A stretch of 64,000 nt of DNA. It comes from Acridotheres tristis (Eukaryota > Chordata > Aves > Passeriformes > Sturnidae). Numbering within the stretch: position 1 is the first letter of the stretch; each line of letters opens with the position of its first letter. The DNA lies in contig CM072892.1 of assembly GCA_037013685.1 (NCBI GenBank), positions 434,001 to 498,000 on the forward strand. Direction: 5' to 3'. Under the pieces are notes generated by a model, which ran no database searches, was not told the origin of the DNA, and saw nothing but the letters and a program-made list of their open reading frames with translations. Below, piece by piece: positions 56,955 to 64,000 of the stretch. Position numbers and translations under genes: made by a program.

Positions 56955-57290
56955 TGGGCACCAACGCCGTGCCCGCCTGTGCCCGCAGGGCCAGCCCTGC
57001 TCGGGCTCGGGGCACAGCCGGCCCCAGGGACAGCGCCCCAAATCCCGCCCTGGCAGCAGCACCTGGGGCTGGGTCGGTCCCAAAGCCCTACCCGGACCCG
57101 TCCAAATCTGCTCCCTGAGAGCTCCTGGTGCTCGGTGTCAGCCGCGGTCCGGGGGAAATGTGGGATCGGAGCATCACGGGCTGGTTCGGGTGGGAAGGGA
57201 CCTGAAATCCCACCCGGCCGCACCCCTGCCGTGGGTGCACCTTTACAGCCGCCCCTGCCCCGGCTGCTCCGGGGACAGCTTTTACTGTGA
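56955..57290. promoter_or_regulatory. CpG-rich segment, possible small CpG island
   Basis: About 25 CpG dinucleotides in 330 bases by hand count, with GC content well above the flanks. It includes CCGCGGTCCG. It overlaps the CR1 scrap at 57170-57245. No transcription unit is evident. Confidence 0.35.
57170..57245 (-). mobile_element. CR1 LINE 3' terminal fragment
   Basis: TCACGGGCTGGTTCGGGTGG, then GAAGGGACCTGAAATCCCAC and CACCCCTGCCGTGGGTGCACC match a minus-strand CR1 tail with unusual CpG content. Confidence 0.72.
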
Positions 57291-57616
57291 CCTTTGATTT
57301 CACATGGGTGACGCTCATTCCTTAACCAGCGTTTTCCCTTTCGCCATTTTGAACTGGCTTCCTCCGTGGTGTTTATTACATTTTTTTCTGTTGGTTTTGT
57401 TTCCCTTTGGAACAAAAGCAAACCTTGGGCCAGGAGCCGGCCCTCCCAGCACGGGCTGTCTCCAGTGGAACCAGTCCTGCAGTGCCGGCCTCCTTCCAGT
57501 CCTGGATGCTTTTCCTGCACTGCTCTCCTTCCCTCTTCCTGCTCAGTGGGCACTTCCAGAAGGTTCGGCCCCTGTAGGGATGGAGCGGGGGGAGCCTCAG
57601 CTTCCTCTGCACGGCC
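57291..57616. other. Unique sequence
   Basis: No gene or element seen. Confidence 0.45.
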
Positions 57617-57750
57617 AGGGCAGGGATGGCAGGGACAGGGATGGCAGGGACATGGCAGGGACAGGACACGGCAGGGACAGGGACAGGGATGGCAGGGACA
57701 GGGACAGAGATGGCAGGGACAGGGACAGGGACAGGGGCAGGACACAGCAG
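57617..57750 (+). repeat. 6/9-bp array (GGGACA, GGGATGGCA)
   Basis: GGGACA and GGGATGGCA modules mixed over about 130 bases; the GGGACA hexamer again. Confidence 0.92.
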
Positions 57751-57814
57751 GGACAAGGTGGAGACACCCCAGACACAGTTGAGGACACTGCAGGGACATG
57801 GGCAGGGCCAGCAC

Positions 57815-58140
57815 TGCCCAGGTGAGCCAGGACCCTTCCCTGTCCCCCCTCCAACTCCGTGTCGCACCCCAGGTGAGTCAGGTCTCTGCCCAGGTGATTC
57901 AGAACCCTGCCCAGGTGATTCAGGACCCTGCCGTGCCCCCCCTCCATTCCCATTTCCCCCCCCAGGTGAGCCAGGACCCTGCCCTATCCCCCTTCCATCC
58001 CCGTGTCCCATCCCAGGTGAGTCAGGTCCCTGCCCAGGTGATTCAGGACCCTGCCCTGTCCCCCCTCCATTCCCATTTCCCACCCCAGGTGAGTCAGGTC
58101 CCTGCCCAGGTGATTCAGGACCCTGTCCCGTCCCCCCCAT
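57815..58140 (+). repeat. About 72-bp minisatellite carrying splice-donor motifs
   Basis: Four to five units of CCCAGGTGAGTCAGGTCCC, then CCAGGTGATTCAGGACCC and CCCCCTCCATTCCCATTTCC. CAGGTGAGT, the 5' splice consensus, occurs at 57870-57878, 58014-58022 and 58086-58094 (spacings 144 and 72), with CAGGTGAGC at 57819 and 57963. Confidence 0.93.
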
Positions 58141-58971
58141 CCCCAGGCTGGCACTGTCCCCGTGTCCCTCGGCCCCGCAGGGCTGCAGGAGGCTCCCAGC
58201 CCCGCACACCCCGCACAGGAGCTCTTGGATCCTTTGGATTTGGTTGAACGCGGCCCCAGCCATGCCCGGGCTGCTCCGGCAGCAGCAGAACTCTGCTGGA
58301 GAAGGGGGTGGCAGTCAGGAAATGATTCCTTTCAATTCCCACCGCGACTCCAGTGCCTCCTTTTATCACATCCCCGGTCCCAAAGTGGTGACAGCGCCTC
58401 TCCCAGGGTGACTCAACAGGGCTGAGCTGGGGCATTTTCTGTCTTAAGTCATCGATGTTTGGATTCAGGTGCAAACCCAAAAGAGCTGGTTATGGGATTG
58501 ATGTTCCTTCTGAATAGAAGGAAATCATTGTTTCCTCAATCCCCCCAGCTCCTCGGAGCAAGTTTTCCTTGTCACTCTGGAAATCTCTGTTGTGTCCTTG
58601 TGATGCCTCTCCAATAGTTTGTTTAGACTTGTTTCAGAATCTCAGGGAAGCTCTCACACCTGAGCCAACCACACACAGCAATTTTGTTGTTAATATGACA
58701 AAGCGAGAGAAGGAATAGGGACACCAGTCAATTATTCCGTGTCTCCATTTCTCTGATTTTTTTAAAGCACGAATTCCAGCAGGGAGCTCTGGCCCTGCCC
58801 TGTGCCCTCTCCCTTCCTGCCGTGTGCCCAGTCCGGGGCCCCGGGGGCTGTGGATGTGCCCAGTGCACCCACCCAGCCACAGGAGCTCTGCCTTTGCCTT
58901 TTCTGCCCCTCCAGCACAGAGATCATTGCAGATTCCTCACTGCAGAAAATAAACACTGAACAGCAAAGAAT
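58141..58971. other. Unique sequence, no gene seen
   Basis: Mixed single-copy DNA. No exon supported. Confidence 0.5.
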
Positions 58972-59149
58972 TTGTCAACCATTGTGGCCACGCTCGGCAG
59001 GGTATTGGCAGTTAAATATCGAATTGACCACCTTGGGGTCAGGGGAGCACAGACCACTTCATTTCAGCCCCTGAAATCTCGAAGGCAGCCAGCTGTGACG
59101 GTGAGTAATTCCCTGAGCCCTTATTTAAGGTGTGAAGTGACAAGGGAAG

Positions 59150-59233
59150 ATGAACTCTCTGCCTGGGGACAGGGGCGATCCCTTCACGATTTGCATCACC
59201 AAGAGCATCATCGAGTCCCCGCTGAACGCGGCG
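59150..59233 (+). CDS. Candidate small exon of unknown product (28 codons)
   Basis: An ATG at 59150 opens 28 codons that end exactly at GTGAGA (59234-59239), a good 5' splice site. From codon 10 to 28 (DPFTICITKSIIESPLNAA) nearly every third base is G or C, unlike the surroundings. The start is my choice: an in-frame TGA lies four codons upstream, and there is no strong acceptor nearby, so this would be a first coding exon. Without splicing the frame stops within about 25 further codons. I do not recognise the peptide. It may be chance. Confidence 0.2.
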
Positions 59234-59239
59234 GTGAGA

Positions 59240-59649
59240 ACGCTGAGGGGGAATTGCAGATTTCCGTGGCCTGCAGCAGCAGAAGTTGGAGCTCTCTGTC
59301 CCTGAGCTGCGTTTGCACCGCGGGGCTCTGGGGGAGGAGGGTGAGGGGTCCAGGCGCTGGGGAGGAAGGGCAGGAGCCGAGCACAGCTGGCCACAGCTGC
59401 CCACCCGCTCCCTGTGCTGCTGGGCAGGAACTGGGGGGAGCTCATCCTGGAAGCGGGTAAGGCTCGGGGAAAGGGGGTTTGAGATCTGTTTTCATTTCAT
59501 TTTCCTGCTCCGATTTAACAAATTCATCTCACTTCCCTGAGTCCAATCTGTTTTACCTGTGCAGTGATTGCTGAGGGCTCTGCCCCTGCCCTTTTCTCCA
59601 CCCATGACCTTCCCACAGCTTTTCCCTGCCCTGCCCCACCGAGGACAGC
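59240..59649. other. Unique GC-rich sequence
   Basis: No feature recognised. Confidence 0.45.
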
Positions 59650-59820
59650 GGGGATGGAACAGCAGGGTGGGATCCTGACCCAGGCAGGGACAGCAGAGAT
59701 GGAACAGCAGGGTGGGATCCTGTCCCCGGGCAGGGACAGCAGGGTGGGATCCTGTCCCCGGGCAGGGACAGCAGGGTGGGATCCTGTCCCCGGGCAGGGA
59801 CAGCAGGGTGGGATCCTGAC
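59650..59820 (+). repeat. About 32-bp minisatellite, five to six units
   Basis: GCAGGGACAGCAGGGTGGG, then ATCCTGTCCCCGG. Left units carry an extra GATGGAACAGCA. Confidence 0.94.
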
Positions 59821-59910
59821 CCCCCCTTCCAGGCAGGGACAGCCCCTCCCCTGGAGCCCCGGAGGGGTCGTGCAGTGCCTGAGGGTCAGCAGAGCTGCAG
59901 TGACAGCGAC

Positions 59911-60340
59911 AGAGTGACACAGTGACACAGTGACACAGTGACACAGTGACACAGTGACACAGTGACACAGTGACAGTGACACACACCCTGTTCACTCTGC
60001 TCAGGGTTCAGCAGTGACAGTGACAATAACAGTGACAGTCACACAGTGACACAGTAACAGTGACACAGTGTCAATGACACAGTGTCAATGACACAGTGAC
60101 ACAGTAACAGTGACAGTGACAGTCACACAGTGACACAGTGACACAGTGACACAGTGACACAGTGACACAGTGACACAGTGACACAGCCCCACGCCCCAGC
60201 TCTGTTCTCTCTGCTCAGGGTTCAGCAGTAACAGTGACAGTGACAATGACAGTGACAGTGACACAGTGTCAATGACACAGTGACACAGTGACAGTGACAC
60301 AGACACAGTGACAGTGACAGTGACACAGCCCCACACCCCA
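59911..60340 (+). repeat. (TGACACAG)n arrays in a higher-order unit
   Basis: Blocks of TGACACAG and TGACAG are separated by a TTCTCTCTGCTCAGGGTTCA spacer (59990-60015, 60200-60230, 60341-60370), giving large units of about 150-210 bases. Both strands have stop-free stretches. Confidence 0.94.
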
Positions 60341-60370
60341 GCTCTGTTCTCTCTGCTCAGGGCTCAGCAG

Positions 60371-60911
60371 TGACACCGATTCTCTCAGAAGGAGGTGACA
60401 CCTGTCCCTTGTCACAACCACAGCACCGACCCCAGGAGTGGCACTGCTGTGTCTGGGAGGAGCTGCAAGGTGACATCCTGGATCCACACCTGGTGTGAAC
60501 CTACAGACAGCTGGAACTGAGCAGGGAAACCCTCCTGCTGTCCCCAGAGCCTGGCTTAGGGGACTCCCTGTGTCACGGGCTCTGCAGATGGTTTTATTTC
60601 AGCTCTTGGACCCCCCCGAGCACTGCCTCTACAATTCCTGCTGGGCTGTGTTTAAGGACTCAGTGCCCGCCGGGGGCTCTCAGTACTGCTGGCATTACCC
60701 AGAACGAAGGGTTGTGTCCCAAAACCCTGCCCGGCCACACAAACATCCCCAAAACACCCCGAGCCTCAGCCCCCGGCTCTGGGGTGTGTGTGAGACCTTG
60801 GCCCTGTGAACAGGACATTCCAGTGCCACCAGTGCTGCTCTCGGGGGAGTCAGGAATCGTGGGAATGGGCTCCAGCCCCGGCTCTGCTGCAGCCCAAGGC
60901 ATGGCAGTGAC
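60371..60911. other. Unique sequence, no gene seen
   Basis: GC-rich; no exon supported. Confidence 0.5.
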
Positions 60912-61200
60912 AGCACACAGGGCCTGGAACACAGGGACAGTGACGGAACACAGGGCATGGAACACAGGGACAGTGACACAACACACAGGGCATGGAACAC
61001 AGGGACAGTGACACAACACAGGGCATGGAACACAGGGACAGTGACGGAACACAGGGACAGTGACAGCACACAGGGACAGTGACGGAACACAGGGCATGGA
61101 ACACAGGGACAGTGACGGAACACAGGGACAGTGACGGAACACAGGGACAGTGACAGCACACAGGGACAGTGACGGAACACAGGGACAGTGACGCTCAGCA
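60912..61200 (+). repeat. About 18-37 bp minisatellite (AACACAGGGACAGTGACGG)
   Basis: ACACAGGGACAGTGACGGA and ACACAGGGCATGGA modules alternate irregularly, about 14 modules in all. Confidence 0.93.
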
Positions 61201-61435
61201 CACGGAGCAGGGCACTGGGGATGAGCCACCGCTCCCAGGCTCCTGATGGCAGGAAAACCCAAAAGCTCTGGAAATGGGCTCTGGATGCCTGGCTGTGAGT
61301 CAGGGGCAGCACTGGGATCAGAGGCCAGGGCAGGAGCCAGACTGGCAATGAGAGCTGGGCTGGGCTGAAATAAAGACGTGATGGGTCCTTGTGAAAAACC
61401 CAACCTGCTCAAGGAGGGCACGTCCAGCCTGGCGA
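61201..61435. other. Unique spacer
   Basis: No feature seen. Confidence 0.45.
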
Positions 61436-61508
61436 TGAGGAAGGCAAGGAAGGTGAGGAAGGTGAGGAAGGCGAGGAAGGTGAGGAAGGTGAGGAAGGTG
61501 AGGAAGGA
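61436..61508 (+). repeat. 9-bp repeat (GAGGAAGGT)
   Basis: Eight units, two with GGC for GGT, giving the basic peptide RKVRKARKV in one frame. Confidence 0.93.
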
Positions 61509-61611
61509 ACCCTTCCCTCTGTGTGGTGGGGCTGTGGCACAGGCTCCCAGAGTTTCATGGACTGCAGGAGGAGAACAGCACTGGGCACAGCTCAAATAAC
61601 CGGGGGGAAGC

Positions 61612-61672
61612 CAGGCCTGCCCTGCCCTGCCCTGTCCTGTCCTGCCCTGTCCTGCCCTGTCCTGTCCTGCCT
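61612..61672 (+). repeat. 5-bp repeat (CCTGC/CCTGT)
   Basis: About eleven pentamers. Confidence 0.9.
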
Positions 61673-61799
61673 TTCATTCCCGGGGGATTCCCTGTCCTGC
61701 CCTGCATTCCCCGGGGATTCTGTGCCCTGCAGTCCCGGGGGATGCTCACCTGCCCTGCCCTGGCTTTTCCCCTTCCCCGAGTTCCTGTGCCCGGCAGGG

Positions 61800-61892
61800 C
61801 TGGGCAGGGGGAGGATCCCAGCGCCCCTGGGCAGGGGGAGGATCCCAGCGCCCCTGGGCAGGGGAAGGATCCCAGCGCCCCTGGGCAGGGGG
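61800..61892 (+). repeat. 27-bp minisatellite, between three and four units
   Basis: GGGCAGGGGGAGGATCCCAG, then CGCCCCT. A multiple of three, so each frame repeats a 9-residue peptide. Confidence 0.93.
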
Positions 61893-62109
61893 CTCCAGCT
61901 CTTTCCTTCCCAGTGTCTCTGCCCTGGACCCCCGGCACCCCGGGCTGCTCTGGGAGCGCTCCGGGGCTGTTTCTAACCCAGCCCACGCCTCTGTGACGTA
62001 TCCGAGGGGAAAGGCGGGGCTGGCACACCTGAGGGTCCTGCCGGGCACGGGGCACTGCCCTGGCACGGGCATCGCTGGGGGTGCGGGGCCCATCCCCTGG
62101 GGGTGTGAA

Positions 62110-62422
62110 TTCCATGGGTGCCCTGATCCCCTTTGGTTCCATGGGTGCCCTGATCCCTTTGGTTCCATGGGTGCCCTGATCCCTTTGGTTCCATGGGTGC
62201 CCTGATCCCCTTTGGTTCCATGGGTGCCCTGATCCCTTTGGTTCCATGGGTGCCCTGATCCCCTTTGGTTCCATGGGTGCCCTGATCCCCTTGGTTCCAT
62301 GGGTGCCCTGATCCCTTTGGTTCCATGGGTGCCCTGATCCCTTTGGTTCCATGGGTGCCCTGATCCCCTTTGGTTCCATGGGTGCCCTGATCCCCTTTGG
62401 TTCCATGGGTGCCCTGATCCCT
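62110..62422 (+). repeat. 25-26 bp minisatellite, about 12 units
   Basis: GGTTCCATGGGTGCCCTGAT, then CCCTT or CCCCTT. Alternation of 25- and 26-bp units shifts the frame, yet the minus strand stays open for up to 283 codons. Confidence 0.95.
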
Positions 62423-62504
62423 TCGGGGTGCTGATGCTGTGACCATCCCCATCCCCATCCCCACCTTTAGGAAAACCCCAGGTCTACAGGGACGAGGCAA
62501 CTGA

Positions 62505-62830
62505 GAGTTTTTTTAAAAGATTTTATTTTATTACCAGTTTCATTGGAGGGTGAAACTTAAGAGATATAAACCTCAATGCCATTCTACCATTTCCTGATTA
62601 CAATCCCTTAGAAATGTTTTTAAGCCCATTAGCTTTTGCCACAATGGTGCTAATACTTCTAACACCACTCACCTATTATTTTACCCTAAGTGGTCTTGCC
62701 ACAATGCATTTTTTACAGTTCTAATTCTCCAAAATATCTGGTCTTTTTGCAAGGCCATCATTTGAAACTTGTTTCTAGTTCAAGCTCTCTGCTAACGATA
62801 TCATTTTTATTTGATGCCCTTTCCAAGCCA
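62505..62830 (-). mobile_element. LTR-like AT-rich block
   Basis: On the minus strand: GTGGCAAGACCACTTAGGG and TGGCAAAAGCTAATGGGC, then GAAATGGTAGAATGGC, followed by a polyadenylation-like AATAAAATAAAATC near 62520. The style fits a songbird ERV LTR read on the minus strand. No sister copy in the window; ends unknown. Confidence 0.4.
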
Positions 62831-63545
62831 GCACGCCTCATCTCAGAGTTTGCATACAGATCTACGAGGCCGTGTGATCTTTCAGGCGGGCTTTGAGAAT
62901 CTTTACAAATCCATTCATAATTAAATAAACAATTATAAAAAGTCACACCCGCCCGGGTCCCGGGGCCGGCAGAGCTGAGCTTTAATTGAGCTGCACCCTG
63001 GCAGTGGGAGATGGTGCCGGGGGGAGGCACCAGCCCGGGACCCGGCGGGAGCTCAGGCGTGCCGGGGAAGCCTCGCTGGCCCAGATTGAGCTGTTTTCCA
63101 GCTCATTTGAGCCACATTCCTCGGAGCAGAAAGACAGGCAGCTTGGCTCGCTGTGGGTGAAGGGGCAGGCAGCGAGCAGAAGGAGAGGATTTCTCCCCCT
63201 CCACCTGGTTTTTACTCCCAAGATCACTTATCTCCAAAGAAAATTACCGTGGTCAGTGTGTTCTGAAAGCAAATTAATGGCTATAAATCATGAGAATGAC
63301 ACCAGCAGTTCTGCTCAATGGCATCAGGGGGGTTCAGTCTGGTTCATGTGGATGACTTTTATTTTAAATATGTTACCGAAAACAATCTCCATAAAATATC
63401 TGCTGGGATTCAAATCAGAATAAACATCCGCCTTCCTTGCAGAAAGGACAAAGTTTGGTCAGGCCCTGGACATACAAACCTGCATTTCAAATGAGCTGGG
63501 TAGGGCTGAGCAGAGAGCCCCTGGTGAGCAGGACCAGGATTAAAT
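62831..63545. other. Unique sequence with a 12-bp inverted repeat
   Basis: CCGGGTCCCGGG (62953-62964) and its complement CCCGGGACCCGG (63034-63045) enclose 69 bases. The rest is single copy with no gene seen. Confidence 0.5.
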
Positions 63546-63668
63546 TTGGGAAATACGGAAGAGAGAGATCTTTTGGGAATACAATCCTGGAAGAGTTGGA
63601 TCTTTTGGGAATACAATCCTGGAAGAACAGGAATCTTTTGGGAATACAATCCTGGAAGAGTTGGATCT
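63546..63668 (+). repeat. 32-bp minisatellite, about three and a half units
   Basis: TCTTTTGGGAATACAATCC, then TGGAAGAGTTGGA, with one unit reading GAACAGGAA. Confidence 0.94.
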
Positions 63669-64000
63669 TTCCTGAGGGGGCTTCTCACAGCACAAGCCCA
63701 GGGTGAGAATTCCAGGGGAAACTGGGGAGTGCCAAAGGAAAGGCCCTTGTGACAGGAGGGCTCAGCAGGGATTGCAGAGCAGTCCCAGCCCCTCCTGAGC
63801 CACCGGGGGTCAGGGAGGGGGACACTGAGCCCAGGGTGTCACTGGGTGTCTGTCCCCTGCCCCAGGAGGGACTGGGGGTGGCACCCAGAGCCAGGGGACT
63901 CCCATCCCTGCTTCCTACAGGAACACACACAGGGAAATGGGAGAGTCTGGATTAATCATTCCACAGTCAGAAATCATTTACAGGGACTCCAGGAGAGCTG
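63669..64000. other. Unique sequence to the right edge
   Basis: GC-rich; no feature recognised. Confidence 0.45.

Overview
The window looks like nuclear DNA from a bird, most likely a songbird. Two things point there: about 22 fragments of the avian CR1 LINE (3' tail carrying the palindromic CCATGG core and the AACCCAAACCATTCTGG end, one copy ending in ATTCTGGG 8-mers), and several solitary LTRs with retroviral polyadenylation signals but no internal genes. I find no protein-coding gene with recognisable homology, no rRNA, no tRNA and no CRISPR. Almost every long open frame is a by-product of a stop-free tandem repeat. The one coding-like signal is a 28-codon segment at 59150-59233 that ends at a splice-donor-like site; it is weak and unidentified.

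Layout. 1-2.9 kb: two minisatellites (31-bp and 11-bp units). 3.5-4.6 kb: a CR1 fragment split by a solo LTR with a 4-bp target duplication, then another CR1. 5.1 kb: a perfect GGAGA array. 5.4-12.7 kb: mostly unique, moderately AT-rich DNA with CR1 pieces and a second copy of the LTR in inverse orientation. 12.8-16.2 kb: a 405-bp dispersed repeat present twice, an LTR-like repeat whose sister lies at 44.2 kb, a G-rich 9-bp array and an LTR-like block. 16.4-21.1 kb: seven back-to-back GC-rich arrays. 21-31.7 kb: CR1 fragments and TTCCCTG, GGGAT (three loci) and polypurine arrays. 32.5-36.5 kb: tetranucleotide, 23-bp, 7-bp, 26-bp and GGAA arrays, a promoter-like module at 34.5 kb and an LTR-like AT-rich block. 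38-43.7 kb: a 950-bp TGACACCC array, a CpG-richer unique stretch and three more arrays. 44-56 kb: CR1 copies and a 37-bp array among unique DNA. 57-63.7 kb: a CpG-rich segment, a donor-site-bearing 72-bp array, TGACACAG arrays and a 25-bp array.

The main theme is tandem-repeat birth. At four or more places the array is an amplified piece of a CR1 copy that still flanks it, so CR1 debris appears to seed the minisatellites. Several arrays also multiply functional-looking motifs (splice donors, splice acceptors, G-quadruplex tracts, GGAA sites). Coordinates of repeats are read by eye and may be off by up to about 20 bases at degenerate edges. Family names finer than CR1 and LTR are not claimed.
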